A DNA stretch of 64,000 nucleotides from Taibaiella helva (GCF_003545695.1 NZ_QUZZ01000001.1:124001-188000), one strand, 5' to 3'; counted from the stretch's first letter, positions 17,895 to 27,983 are shown. A program made the numbers and translations. The notes: a model not told the origin generated them from the letters alone.

Positions 17895-20800
17895 TTACTC
17901 TATAATCATGCCTTTCAAAAACCATTCCACATCGCTCATGGTTTTGATACGGTCCACAATAAGCATGAAGTTTTTGCCCACTTGTTTCAGCCTTGCATTA
18001 TTCACCTGAGTTTGAATATACTGCATGATATTATTGAAGGTATCGCTCTCGAAGTAGGGCGAGTCGGGGTTGCTGATAAAGTAAAGCCGCATCTGCTCGT
18101 TCTTAAGGATCAGCTTTTCAAAGCCCAGCTCTTTTGCCATTTTACGGCAGCGCAAGGTCGTGAACAGGTCCTTCACCTGGGGCGGAACAGGACCGAAACG
18201 GTCGACAAGATCTTCCTCGAACAGCTGCAGCTCCAGGTCTTCTTCAATATCGTCGAGCTGGGTATAGAGCGAAAGCCGTTCGGTAATGTTCTCGATATAA
18301 GTGTCGGGAATCAGGATCTCGAGATCGGTATCGATGGTGCAGTCGGTTACATAATCATGTTTGCGTTCCATTTCCTCGGCAAAGATCTCCTTGAAGTCGG
18401 TGCTCTTCAGCTCGTGGATTGCCTCTGCCAGTATCTTCTGGTACATCTCGAAACCGATCTCGGCGATGAAGCCGCTTTGCTCGCCACCCAGGATATTGCC
18501 CGCACCGCGGATATCGAGATCGCGCATAGCGATCTGGAAGCCGCTGCCCAGCTCGTTGAACTGTTCCAGCGTTTGCAGGCGCTTGCGGCTGTCGTCGGGC
18601 AGGGTTACCAGCGAAGGGGCCACCAGGTAGCAGAAAGCTTTTTTATTGCTCCGGCCTACGCGGCCCCGCAGCTGGTGCAGGTCGCTGAGACCAAACTGGT
18701 GCGCGTTGTTGATGATGATCGTGTTGGCATTGGAAATGTCGACCCCGCTCTCTACAATATTCGTACAGCACAGCACATCGAACTTATTGCTCATAAAGTC
18801 GAGCAAGGTCTTTTCCAGCTTTGCACCTTCCATTTGTCCGTGCGCTACTTCTATTTCCAGGTCGGGGCAGAGCTCGCGCAGTTTCTCTGCCATGGCAGGC
18901 AGGCTTTGCACTCGGTTGTGCACGAAGTACACCTGTCCGCCGCGTTCGGTCTCATAATACAGGGCGTCGCGTATCGCGATCTCGTCGAAGCCCATCACTT
19001 CGGTATGCACCGGCTGGCGATTGGGCGGCGGCGTATTCATAATGCTGAGATCGCGGGCATTCATCAACGAGAACTGCAGGGTGCGCGGTATCGGTGTGGC
19101 AGTAAGGGTCAAGGTATCCACACTGGCCTTCCTTTCCCGCAGCTTCTCCTTGGCGCTTACCCCGAATTTTTGCTCCTCATCGATAATGAGCAGCCCCAGG
19201 TCTTTAAACTTCACTTCCTTACCCAGCAAAGCATGAGTGCCGATTATGATATCGATCTTCCCTTCCTCCAGCCGTTTCAACGTCTCTCTTTTTTCTTTGG
19301 CCGACTTGAAGCGGTTGATGAAATCTACTGTAGCGGGGAAATCCCTGAGCCGTTCTTTAAAGGTTTGGTAATGCTGGTAAGCCAGAATGGTGGTGGGCAC
19401 CAGCACGGCCGCCTGCTTGCTGTCGCCTACCGTCTTGAAGGCGGCGCGCACCGCGATCTCCGTTTTACCAAAGCCCACATCGCCGCATACCAGGCGGTCC
19501 ATGGGCGAAGCCGCTTCCATATCCCTTTTCACATCGGCCGAAGCCTTGCTCTGGTCGGGTGTATCCTCGTAGAAGAACGAAGCTTCCAGCTCGGTCTGCA
19601 GGTAGCTGTCGGGCGAGTGTGCAAAGCCGGGCGAGGCCTTTCGTTTGGCGTAAAGCTTGATGAGATCGGCGGCGATATCTTTCACCTGCTTCTTCGTCTT
19701 GTTCTTCAGCTTTTCCCAGGCGTCGCTGCCCAGCTTGTTCACCTTGGGTACAGTACCTTCCTTGCCGGTGTATTTGCTGATCTTGTGCAGCGAGTTGATG
19801 TTGACGTACAATACGTCATTATCGCGGTACAGGATGCGTACGGCTTCCTGCAGGTTGCCGTTCACCTCGATCTTCTGCAGACCGCTGTATACGCCCACAC
19901 CATGATCGATATGGGTAACGAAATCGCCGGGCTGCAGCTCCCTTAGGGCTTTCAGCGTTATCGCCTTGCCCTTGCTGTAGGCCTGCTTTACTTTATACTT
20001 ATGATAGCGCTGGAAGATCTGGTGGTCGGTATAGGCCAGCACCTTGTGGTCGTGATCAACAAAGCCCTTACTTAAAGAAACAGGTATGGGTACAAAGCTG
20101 ATCTGGGCGCCTGAATCTTCAAATATGGTTCGTAGCCGCTCCAGCTGCTTCGCATTTTCGGCAAAGATATAGGGGGTATAGCCGGCCTCTGCCTGCCGCT
20201 TCAGGTTGGCGATCAGCAGCTCGAAATTGCGGTTGAATACCGGTTGGTTGTCCGTGTGGAAATCAGCATTGGACTGGCTATCGTTGCCGGCATCCTGGTC
20301 CGGCTCCGTTTCGGTCCACTCGATCAGGTGCCGGTCGAGCAGCTTGCGCTTCCAGGTTTCCGTCTCTTCAAAGTCTGCCGCTGTCAGCTGCCGGATCAGT
20401 TGCTCTTCCTGCTCAATAGAGGCTAAGCCGCCAGCAGGCAGCTTTTCGGGCAGGTCAGCTTCCAGCTTGTCCAGCTTCTCCATCGCGAAGGCCAGGTCCT
20501 TGAACCAGAATACCGTATCAGCCGGCAGGTAATCAAGCAGGGAGATCTTTTCTTCCGATTCAAATCTGGTTTCGATATTGGGTAGTATCGATACCTGCAG
20601 CAGCTTACGCTCCGACAGCTGGGTCTCCGGGTTAAAGATACGGATGCTGTCCACCTCGTTACCGAACAGCTCGATACGGTAAGGATGTTCGTTGCCGAAG
20701 GAATAGATATCGAGAATGCCGCCGCGCATGGCAAACTGTCCCGGCTCGTACACAAAGTCTTCCCGCCTGAAGCCCAGGTCTACAAAGCGTTTGATGAGCT

Positions 20801-21281
20801 CGTCCACCTTCAGCTGCTCGCTGGTCTTGATATGGATCATATTGGACGAAAGCGAAGTGGCCTTGACCACTTTCTCAAAAAGCGCCTCAGGATAAGTGAC
20901 CAGCACCTTTTTTCTCAACGCTTTCTGATCGCGGGAAGAAAGATGCGCCAGGGCTTCGGTTCGCAGCATCACATGGCTGCTGTTGAGGTTGCGATAGTCG
21001 CCGCTCTTCTTGAAGGAGTCGGGAAAATAGCAGATGTCCAGGGCCTGGGTCAGGTTTTCAAGATCGTTGTGGAAGTAAGCGGCTTCCTCCCTGTCGTTGA
21101 GCACGAACACATGGTTGGCGTGGCTTTGCTGCCAAATGGCGGTCGCAGTAAAGTTGAGGGATGAGCCTTTGAGGTTGCGCAGCTGAAGGCGCATTTTGGG
21201 ATCGGGCAATGAAAGCCCCGCCGCTATCTGTTTTGTGCGGATATCGTTCTGATAAAATCCCAGCAAAGTTTGCAGGTTCAT
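17895..21281 (-). CDS. mfd: Transcription-repair coupling factor Mfd
   Basis: Mfd removes RNA polymerase stalled at DNA lesions and recruits UvrA for nucleotide excision repair. From the ATG at 21281 the protein has 1128 residues, close to the family's usual size. The N-terminal UvrB-homology region is followed by the RNA-polymerase-interacting domain (HIDHGVGVYSG near residue 455). The RecG-like translocase has Walker A GDVGFGKTE (about 600), the DEEQ box (about 701) and TATPIPRTL. Motif VI is QLRGRVGRS, and the C-terminal domain ends the protein. An upstream in-frame start would add 23 residues but would overlap the promoter box at 21289-21296. uvrA is also in this window. Confidence 0.98.
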   Translation of the reverse strand: MNLQTLLGFYQNDIRTKQIAAGLSLPDPKMRLQLRNLKGSSLNFTATAIWQQSHANHVFVLNDREEAAYFHNDLENLTQALDICYFPDSFKKSGDYRNLNSSHVMLRTEALAHLSSRDQKALRKKVLVTYPEALFEKVVKATSLSSNMIHIKTSEQLKVDELIKRFVDLGFRREDFVYEPGQFAMRGGILDIYSFGNEHPYRIELFGNEVDSIRIFNPETQLSERKLLQVSILPNIETRFESEEKISLLDYLPADTVFWFKDLAFAMEKLDKLEADLPEKLPAGGLASIEQEEQLIRQLTAADFEETETWKRKLLDRHLIEWTETEPDQDAGNDSQSNADFHTDNQPVFNRNFELLIANLKRQAEAGYTPYIFAENAKQLERLRTIFEDSGAQISFVPIPVSLSKGFVDHDHKVLAYTDHQIFQRYHKYKVKQAYSKGKAITLKALRELQPGDFVTHIDHGVGVYSGLQKIEVNGNLQEAVRILYRDNDVLYVNINSLHKISKYTGKEGTVPKVNKLGSDAWEKLKNKTKKQVKDIAADLIKLYAKRKASPGFAHSPDSYLQTELEASFFYEDTPDQSKASADVKRDMEAASPMDRLVCGDVGFGKTEIAVRAAFKTVGDSKQAAVLVPTTILAYQHYQTFKERLRDFPATVDFINRFKSAKEKRETLKRLEEGKIDIIIGTHALLGKEVKFKDLGLLIIDEEQKFGVSAKEKLRERKASVDTLTLTATPIPRTLQFSLMNARDLSIMNTPPPNRQPVHTEVMGFDEIAIRDALYYETERGGQVYFVHNRVQSLPAMAEKLRELCPDLEIEVAHGQMEGAKLEKTLLDFMSNKFDVLCCTNIVESGVDISNANTIIINNAHQFGLSDLHQLRGRVGRSNKKAFCYLVAPSLVTLPDDSRKRLQTLEQFNELGSGFQIAMRDLDIRGAGNILGGEQSGFIAEIGFEMYQKILAEAIHELKSTDFKEIFAEEMERKHDYVTDCTIDTDLEILIPDTYIENITERLSLYTQLDDIEEDLELQLFEEDLVDRFGPVPPQVKDLFTTLRCRKMAKELGFEKLILKNEQMRLYFISNPDSPYFESDTFNNIMQYIQTQVNNARLKQVGKNFMLIVDRIKTMSDVEWFLKGMIIE

Positions 21282-21288
21282 GAGCCCG

Positions 21289-21296
21289 CAAAGGTA
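21289..21296 (-). promoter_or_regulatory. Exact -7 box abutting mfd
   Basis: On the minus strand TACCTTTG matches TAnnTTTG exactly and ends 7 bases before the mfd ATG at 21281. This supports that ATG over the upstream one and predicts a leader of at most a few bases. Confidence 0.6.
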
Positions 21297-21407
21297 GGCA
21301 GAAATCCGTTGCCGTAGCGGGATCGCATCCGCTTGGGCAAGAAAAAACAAACCCTTATTTCTCTATAGGCCCATTGATAAATGTGAAAAGAACGATTGAA
21401 CAAACGT

Positions 21408-21438
21408 AAAAAAAGGAGCCGTCCGGAAGGACAGCTCC
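21408..21438 (-). terminator. Terminator of the phosphodiesterase gene
   Basis: A stem of GGAGCTGTCC with GGACGGCTCC (one mismatch) and a 4-base loop is followed on the minus strand by a T run. It lies 27 bases after the stop at 21465. Confidence 0.85.
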
Positions 21439-21464
21439 GTTAATCAACACTATATGGACTCAAC

Positions 21465-22826
21465 TTACTTCAGGAAGGCTTCGGTCAGCTTGCCGTCGGT
21501 TTGCGGAAAGGCAATGCCGGTAAGCTTTACGACGAGCGGGGTTACATCCAGCAGGCGCATATTGTCTACCATTGCACCGGGCTTCAGGCCGGGACCGCAG
21601 GCGACAAATCCTGTTTTGATCTGCTGATGGTCGGGAAAGTAGCCATGGGTGCCCCTTACCTTGTCGAAAGGCTCGATGAGGTGGTCTGTACTGCCGCCGA
21701 AGGAAGTACCGTTAAGGCCGGTAAGGGCCAGGGGCACGCCGGGATCGGCGCCTACCTGCTCCAGCTTATCTTTCCCGACGATAGCAAAGTACCGCTTCAG
21801 CGAATCGGGCAGCTGTTGCAGCAGCAGCTCCACCTTAGCTACTGTAGCTTTATCATTGGGATCTTTCAGCTGCAGGAAAGCGCCGCCGCCCGAGCTGTGG
21901 AACTGGGCTTTCCAGTCATTGGCCTTTACATCTTTGATCAGGCCGGCTTCTTTCAGCAGGTAATTGGGATTGAAGGAGCGGTAGATATTCTCAAAGCCAT
22001 GGTCACCGGTAACGATCAGCAGGGTGCTGTCGGCGATGCCTGCGCGGTTTAGCGACTCGATGATCGTCTTGATGCAGCGGTCGGCGCCGGCTACCGAGGC
22101 CCTTACCATATAGGCCTCTCGGCCTTCCTGGTGCTCGTAATGATCGGTGCAGGCCAGGTGTACTGCCGTAAAGTTGGGCTTGTAGCGGCGCAGCAGGTAG
22201 CCGGTAATGCGGGCCATGTTCTCATCAGATACCAGCTCATTATGCTCCGATCCGATATCGTCGGCTTCCAGCAGCCCGGTCGCATGCTCCTGCACTTCCT
22301 TCCACAGGGAAAGCGGTTGGGTTGCCTTAGCGGTATAAGGCCTTGCGTCCGACACATCCTTATAGTTCCAGTATTCGGGTATGCGATAGTCGATGGGCGC
22401 ATTGTAGGTCACCGGCCAGCGTACGCAAGCTGTCTTTTTGCCGGCTTTGTGCATAGCCGTCCACAGGGTTTCCGTCTTGATGAGGTTATAATCCCACATC
22501 CATTTGCCGGTCTGTCCCTGGGCCTCGAAAGGAGTGTTGTAATAGATGCCGTGCTTCGCCGGTGTAACGCCGGTAACCAATGTCGTATGATCGGGATAGG
22601 TTACCGAAGGAAATACAGGGTCGGCGCCCCTGGCGGCCACGCCACGGCGCATCATATCGCGTACGGTAAACATACCGTAGCTGCTGTCCAGGTAAAATTC
22701 GGGACGGAAGCCGTCGATGGTAACCAGCACCACGTACCGGGCAGGGCCGCTCTGGGCCTGTATTGCAGGAGCGGCTGCCAGCAGGCAGGCTGCGCCGAGG
22801 AAAGTCTTGAGAAGATTGCTTTTCAT
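21465..22826 (-). CDS. Alkaline phosphatase-superfamily phosphodiesterase (NPP-like)
   Basis: Predicted periplasmic or surface enzyme that cleaves phosphodiesters or pyrophosphates with a threonine nucleophile. The 453-residue protein has a signal peptide (about 1-25). The metal site starts at TIDGFRP (Asp38). The nucleophile is Thr76 in FPSVTYPDHTTLVTG, and further metal ligands lie in CTDHYEHQ, VTGDHGFEN and RGTHGYFPDH. This set is typical of nucleotide pyrophosphatase/phosphodiesterases. It lies 27 bases downstream of a TonB-dependent receptor gene, so the two are likely cotranscribed and may take up the products of the cleavage. The substrate is not known. Confidence 0.92.
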   Translation of the reverse strand: MKSNLLKTFLGAACLLAAAPAIQAQSGPARYVVLVTIDGFRPEFYLDSSYGMFTVRDMMRRGVAARGADPVFPSVTYPDHTTLVTGVTPAKHGIYYNTPFEAQGQTGKWMWDYNLIKTETLWTAMHKAGKKTACVRWPVTYNAPIDYRIPEYWNYKDVSDARPYTAKATQPLSLWKEVQEHATGLLEADDIGSEHNELVSDENMARITGYLLRRYKPNFTAVHLACTDHYEHQEGREAYMVRASVAGADRCIKTIIESLNRAGIADSTLLIVTGDHGFENIYRSFNPNYLLKEAGLIKDVKANDWKAQFHSSGGGAFLQLKDPNDKATVAKVELLLQQLPDSLKRYFAIVGKDKLEQVGADPGVPLALTGLNGTSFGGSTDHLIEPFDKVRGTHGYFPDHQQIKTGFVACGPGLKPGAMVDNMRLLDVTPLVVKLTGIAFPQTDGKLTEAFLK

Positions 22827-22853
22827 TGAGGACTAAATTATCAGATGAGTAGA

Positions 22854-25800
22854 TCAGAAACCATAACGCAGGCCGAGCTGTACCTGGTAAGGGTTTCCGC
22901 TTAAAGGCGATACGCCGGCATTGGTGTTGACGGCATACTTGTAAGTATTGGTGGCAGGGTCGAATCCTTTGATCGTATACAGGTTGGTCGTCGCTACGTT
23001 ATGATAGACACCCCAGGATTTGTTCAGGAAGTTGGCTACGTTGAAAAGATCGACAGACACCTCTACGTTGTGCTTGTGGTACACCGGGAACTTTTTGGCC
23101 AGGCGAATATCGAACACACCGTAGAAAGGGTTTTCACCACCGTTCCTTTCAGCGATCTTACCGAAAGACTTGCGGATATAGTTCTTGGCGCTCTGCTCTA
23201 CGTTCGGGTTGTTCAGGATCGCATTGATACCATCCTTCAGGTATTGGGGGGTGGAGGGGCTGTTGGGATCATAGACATAGGCCAGGTCGTTGGTCGCTAC
23301 GAAGTCGCCGTTCATATTGCCGTTCACATTGAGCGAGTAGCGGGTACCGCTGAGGCCCGAGAAGCGGATGCCGGCGCTGATACCCCAGAAGGTGGGCGCC
23401 GTACCGTACACCACCACTTTGTGGCGGAACTGGTTGTCGGAATAACTCATGCGGCTGAGGTCGCGCGGATCGTCTTTCACGTATTGCACCAGGGTAGCGG
23501 TGTTGGCCACGTTACCATTATAGGAAGTATTGTCCTTGGTCTGGTTCCAGGTATAGGAGAAAGCAATTTCTCCATCTTTGAAGTAGCGGTAGTCGCCGTC
23601 TACTACAAAGGCCATCTGGTTTACCTTTCCGGTGCTCTGCAGCTCCAGCACGCGACCTACCTGGTCGGTCTTCCGGCTCTTGGTCCAGTCGGCATTACCA
23701 TTGGATACGTTGATGGTGGATGCCGGCACATACACGCCGCGGTTATCTTCTGCTGCAATACGGAAGTAAGGCTCGTCAACCATGTTGCGGTCTACATAGG
23801 TGTAGTTGTTCCGGGCCATCGACAGGTAGCCGCTTACACTCATGCGGAAATCTTTGGTGAAGAAGTGGGAGTAGGAAAGGTTGGCTTTGTACACCACCGG
23901 TACTTTAGCATCCTTGCCGTTCATGTTGATGGTTGCCAGCTTGGGGATATTGGGGTTTTGCAGCAGGTCCATACCCGGAGCAGATGCAGGATTCTGGCGG
24001 TAGCCGGGGAAGTTAGGCGTAGGCACGGCGTTCCCGGTAAGGTCTACCCCAACGATATGCGAGCCGTCGAACAGCATATTGTTGATCATGCAATAGGGAT
24101 TGAGCGCAGAGCCCATGATACCGCCGCCTAAGCGGATAATATCCTGGCCGTTTTGCCGTACATCCCAGGTGGCCTGCACGCGGGGCTGCACCTGTAGGGT
24201 GGTCAGCTTGTTGGCCGTATTCAGTCCCAGGGTCTGGTCTACGATAGGATTGTAGTTGGCGCTTTCCAGGTAGCGGGTATAGTCCATACGCACACCGGCA
24301 GTAACATCAAAGCCGGGGAAGAGGTTGGTTTGTACCTGTGCATACAGGCTAGGCACCAGGATATTGAAGCGGATATTCTTTTCGTTTGTTAAGTAAATGT
24401 CGCGGGCATAGCGGTAAGGTGTAAGGTTGTTGAAGTTGTCGAGACCGGTGAAATAAAAGCGGCCGTTGGTTTCGCTGCCGTAGATCGAGTTCTGGTTGGT
24501 GAAGGTAAGGCCGGCGCCGAACGTGAAGTGCAGGTGACCGGTATTATAGAACAGGTTATCGGTAAGCTGGATCACGTGGTTGTTGAAATAGTCGCCGCCG
24601 TAGCGCTGGCCGCCCAGCTGGATAGCAGTTGTGAGGTTGGTCTGATCCTCGGCCACGGAGGTAATGTTCTGAACGATGGCGCGGGGAATATTGTCGGCCG
24701 GAAGCTGGGAGTTGGCATAGAGCTTATTGTATTCCCAGTAGTGCTGCACCTTCAGCTCATTGGTGAAATGCCCGTCGATAGCGGTACGCAGTGAGGCCAT
24801 AAGGCTGTTGTTGATGCTCTTGCGGGTGCTGTACACTTCATACAGGTTGATCGCTGTGTTGTCACCGTCCGACTGGTTGTCCATGTCGTAGATGAAGTTG
24901 TCGCGTAGGGTCAGCAGGCTTTTCTCGCTCAGCTGCCAGTCGATGCGGCCAAAGAGCGCATGGGTGTTTTTCTTTTTGCCGAACTGGCCGAACTGGGGTG
25001 AAGCGGCGACGCCGTATTTGCTGCGCGCGATATTGAGGAACTGCTCTTCGGTAGCCTGCGTCACGTTAAAGCGTTTTTCGTCGGCTGCCGACTGGATATT
25101 GGCAATGTACAGCGGCCTGGAGTCGGTCTGGTGATCCCATACCAGGAAGAAGTGGGCCTTGTCCCTGATGATGGGACCGCTTAAGGAGAAGCCATATTGG
25201 TAAGTCGAAAATTTCTGGTTACGCTTTTCACCATTGAGGCCATAGGGGCTGGAAAGCCAGTCGGTACGGCCATATACAAAGGCGCTGCCCGACAAGGTAT
25301 TGGTGCCCGATTTGGTTACCGCGCTGATGGTGCCGCCGCCGGCATTGCCGTAAGTAACATCATACTGGTTGGTCACCACCTGGAACTCGCGTACGGCCTC
25401 CATAGAAATAGAATAAGCGCCGGTAGGCTGTCCGCCGGAAATAGTGCCCCTGGCCGCCATACCGTCAATGGTAAAATTGGTGGCGGAAGGCAGCTGTCCG
25501 CCAAGGCTGGTACCTGTGCTCAGCGGGGAAAGGTCGGTAAGCGAAGTGAAGTTACGTCCGTTCACCGGCAGCTTGGCAATGTCCCTTGCCGAGATCTCTG
25601 TGGCAGCGCCGATGTTCTCGATCTTGTTGCGGGGAGAACCTACAGTGATCACGACATCCTGCAGCTCCTGCGATTTGTTTTCCAGCTTGAAGCTTACCTG
25701 GAGCTGATCGCCCTGGTTGAGGGAGAAGTCGGTTTGCCGCTGGGCGCCAAAGCCCATGGCTTCAACAGTAACGGAATACGGTGTGCCCAGCGGCAGCTCC

Positions 25801-26012
25801 TTTACCAGGAAGGCGCCGTCGGCGTTGGAAATGGTTTTGGCAGTAAAGCCTGTGGATTCGTTCCGGATGCTGACGGCAGCACCGGGCAATGGTTCGCCCT
25901 CCGGATCGGTTACCTTGCCCGAGATACCGGCGAGGATGGCTTGCGCCGACGCCGATAAGCCGAGCAGGGACATAGCGATAACGCCCAAAACATGCTTGGT
26001 AAAAGTTCTCAT
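22854..26012 (-). CDS. TonB-dependent receptor with carboxypeptidase-regulatory domain
   Basis: Outer-membrane active-transport receptor of 1052 residues powered by TonB/ExbBD. A signal peptide (about 1-25) is followed by a CarboxypepD-regulatory beta-sandwich (about 30-112, GKVTDPEGEPLPGAAVSI). The plug domain (about 125-235) includes RNFTSLTDLSPLSTG and GGGTISAVTKSGTN. A barrel of aromatic strands ends in LGLRYGF, which is the normal C-terminal strand signature. The composition resembles Oar-like receptors for peptides or oligosaccharides. No SusD partner is adjacent; the phosphodiesterase gene follows 27 bases downstream. Confidence 0.95.
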   Translation of the reverse strand: MRTFTKHVLGVIAMSLLGLSASAQAILAGISGKVTDPEGEPLPGAAVSIRNESTGFTAKTISNADGAFLVKELPLGTPYSVTVEAMGFGAQRQTDFSLNQGDQLQVSFKLENKSQELQDVVITVGSPRNKIENIGAATEISARDIAKLPVNGRNFTSLTDLSPLSTGTSLGGQLPSATNFTIDGMAARGTISGGQPTGAYSISMEAVREFQVVTNQYDVTYGNAGGGTISAVTKSGTNTLSGSAFVYGRTDWLSSPYGLNGEKRNQKFSTYQYGFSLSGPIIRDKAHFFLVWDHQTDSRPLYIANIQSAADEKRFNVTQATEEQFLNIARSKYGVAASPQFGQFGKKKNTHALFGRIDWQLSEKSLLTLRDNFIYDMDNQSDGDNTAINLYEVYSTRKSINNSLMASLRTAIDGHFTNELKVQHYWEYNKLYANSQLPADNIPRAIVQNITSVAEDQTNLTTAIQLGGQRYGGDYFNNHVIQLTDNLFYNTGHLHFTFGAGLTFTNQNSIYGSETNGRFYFTGLDNFNNLTPYRYARDIYLTNEKNIRFNILVPSLYAQVQTNLFPGFDVTAGVRMDYTRYLESANYNPIVDQTLGLNTANKLTTLQVQPRVQATWDVRQNGQDIIRLGGGIMGSALNPYCMINNMLFDGSHIVGVDLTGNAVPTPNFPGYRQNPASAPGMDLLQNPNIPKLATINMNGKDAKVPVVYKANLSYSHFFTKDFRMSVSGYLSMARNNYTYVDRNMVDEPYFRIAAEDNRGVYVPASTINVSNGNADWTKSRKTDQVGRVLELQSTGKVNQMAFVVDGDYRYFKDGEIAFSYTWNQTKDNTSYNGNVANTATLVQYVKDDPRDLSRMSYSDNQFRHKVVVYGTAPTFWGISAGIRFSGLSGTRYSLNVNGNMNGDFVATNDLAYVYDPNSPSTPQYLKDGINAILNNPNVEQSAKNYIRKSFGKIAERNGGENPFYGVFDIRLAKKFPVYHKHNVEVSVDLFNVANFLNKSWGVYHNVATTNLYTIKGFDPATNTYKYAVNTNAGVSPLSGNPYQVQLGLRYGF

Positions 26013-26317
26013 ACTTTGCTGGTTTTTTTAATGATTGGTTAAAAGCGCCGCAAAAGTCTGTGGTGAAAGTTACTTCCGTATGTCGTCGTTGTTATGTTCT
26101 GCTTACCCGGAGGTTAAGCCGCGAAGAACATTTTTATTCCTGATGTAAAACCCGCTACCGGAAAAGCTTTTGCGCATGTACCCGACGGATTTAACGCTAA
26201 GGTCATGCTGAATTCATATGTGAGACATTACAGCTGCCCGCAGATGAACAAATCGTAAACAAAAAACCTGCAGGCCACCAAGGTGATCTGCAGGTTGATA
26301 AAGCGGGATGCCGAAGC
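26013..26317. other. Intergenic region between polX and the TonB receptor
   Basis: This 305-base gap holds the polX terminator at 26261-26296 and the leader and promoter region of the receptor gene. A minus-strand GACTTTTG near 26055 resembles TAnnTTTG at 7 of 8 positions, but no strong promoter or coding sequence is visible. Confidence 0.4.
26261..26296 (-). terminator. Terminator of polX
   Basis: AACCTGCAG and CTGCAGGTT form a perfect 9-bp stem with a 14-base loop, followed on the minus strand by a T run. It lies 22 bases after the polX stop. Confidence 0.8.
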
Positions 26318-27979
26318 TTATTGTTTTCGTTGTGCCAGGAAGGCTTCAAAATCGGCGAGGGACATAGAACTCAGATTGCGGCTTGCCGTAAGGCCTCCTT
26401 TCTGCGCAGCATACACGCCGTATTTGACCAGGTCCATGCCACCTATTGAGTGCGCATCGGGATCTATAGACAACATCGCGCCCTGCTGGAGTGCATAAGG
26501 TATCCAGCTCCAGTCGAGGTCGAGGCGCCTGGGATGCGCATTGATCTCGATCACCACGTTGTGCGCTACACAGGTGTCGATCATGCGGCGATGGTCGACC
26601 AGATAGCCTTCACGCGACAGCAGCAGCCGGCCTGTAGGATGCCCCAGTATAGTGGTAAAGGGATTGGCTACGGCAGCAAGCAGGCGCTGCATAGCCTTCT
26701 CCTCGCTCATCTTCAGATTGCTGTGCACCGAGGCGATCACCAGGTCGAATGAGGCAAGCACTTCGGGTGTATAGTCCAGTGAGCCGTCATGTAGGATGTC
26801 GGCTTCAATACTTTTAAAAATGCGGAACGGCGCCAGCTTTTCGTTGAGGGCATCGATCTCGGCATGCTGCATCACTATGCGTTCGGGAGACAGTCCGTTA
26901 GCATAGAAAGCTGCCTGGCTGTGGTCGCTGATCACCAGGTATTCATAGCCCTTGTCCCTTGCGGCGGTGGCCATCTGTTCCAGGGTGTGCACGCCATCGC
27001 TCCAGGTAGAGTGGCTGTGGATGATGCCTTTGATATCGCCCGGCTGTATCAGCTTCGGCAGCTGGTGCGCACCGGCAGTTTCCAGTATGGCTGCTGTCTC
27101 TCGCAAGGCCGGCTCGACATATTGCAGCGCGTTGTAGCTGAAAATTTCCGCCTCGCTGGCAGCATGTGCCGGAAAGGTATAAGCGGTGGCGAAGGCATCG
27201 GCAAAGGCCGGCGCTGCAGTGGTTGTGAACAGGATTTTATAAAAATCTTCCGCCGCTGCAAAGTAAAAATGGAGGGTGGGCGCATTGGGTACCGTTACAA
27301 AAAGGGTCTGCTCGTTGGCTTCAAAAGTGGTGTCGGGATTGTGATCGAAGGCTTTCCTGAGCTCGGCATCGCCGAGATCGGTCACGAAAGCTATGGAAGC
27401 CAGGGCCAGTATCTGTCTGCGGAAATCGCCGGTAAGCTCGATCTTGTGCCGTGGGTACAGCTGCAGCAGCTGGGCTTTCACCTGCAGGGCAAAAGCTTCG
27501 GCTTCGGCCCAGAGATAGAAACCCATATTGTTGCGCATAAAAGCAATGCTCTTCAGGATGCTCTCCTGCGTCTTGGCGCCGAAGCCCTTCAGCGTGATCA
27601 GGCGATTTTCGTTGCATGCGTATTCCAGCTCGCCTATGGATTCGGCGCCCAGCTCTTTCCACAACACCGCGATCTTCTTGGGACCGATACCTTTTATCGA
27701 CAGCATCTCGACCACACCCGGAGGTGTTTTGTCGAGGTATTCTTCCAGCAATCCCAGCTTACCGGTACTTAAGATCTCCTGTATCTTTTTGCTTACGGCC
27801 TCACCGATACCCTGTACAGAACCCATGCTGGCAGGCGCCATACTTTCCAGCGCACCCGGCAGCTTTTCGATACGGTAAGCCGCCGTACTGTATGTTTTGG
27901 TTTTAAAGCTGTTTTCCCCGTGAATGTCCATCAGCTTGGACAGCAGGTCGAAAATATCGGCGATCTCCTGGTTGGTCAT
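26318..27979 (-). CDS. polX: PolX-family protein with PHP domain, polymerase site degenerate
   Basis: Bacterial PolX combines a gap-filling family X polymerase with a C-terminal PHP 3'-5' exonuclease for base excision repair. This 553-residue protein has helix-hairpin-helix repeats (QGIGEAV about 56, IKGIGPKK about 95, LKGFGAKT about 130). The polymerase motif region reads GDFRR at 184-188, but the two catalytic aspartates that normally follow are Ser195 and Ala197. The PHP domain looks intact: HSHSTWSDG (321-329), SDH (351-353), Glu392/Asp394, His419, His447 and DPDAH (506-510). It is probably a nuclease without polymerase activity. An exact promoter box ends 4 bases before the ATG. Confidence 0.93.
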   Translation of the reverse strand: MTNQEIADIFDLLSKLMDIHGENSFKTKTYSTAAYRIEKLPGALESMAPASMGSVQGIGEAVSKKIQEILSTGKLGLLEEYLDKTPPGVVEMLSIKGIGPKKIAVLWKELGAESIGELEYACNENRLITLKGFGAKTQESILKSIAFMRNNMGFYLWAEAEAFALQVKAQLLQLYPRHKIELTGDFRRQILALASIAFVTDLGDAELRKAFDHNPDTTFEANEQTLFVTVPNAPTLHFYFAAAEDFYKILFTTTAAPAFADAFATAYTFPAHAASEAEIFSYNALQYVEPALRETAAILETAGAHQLPKLIQPGDIKGIIHSHSTWSDGVHTLEQMATAARDKGYEYLVISDHSQAAFYANGLSPERIVMQHAEIDALNEKLAPFRIFKSIEADILHDGSLDYTPEVLASFDLVIASVHSNLKMSEEKAMQRLLAAVANPFTTILGHPTGRLLLSREGYLVDHRRMIDTCVAHNVVIEINAHPRRLDLDWSWIPYALQQGAMLSIDPDAHSIGGMDLVKYGVYAAQKGGLTASRNLSSMSLADFEAFLAQRKQ

Positions 27980-27983
27980 GGAG

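Noticed and set aside
17982-19946. 654-codon plus-strand open frame opposite mfd
   Set aside because: Antisense to a well-supported gene, no signal, no motif.
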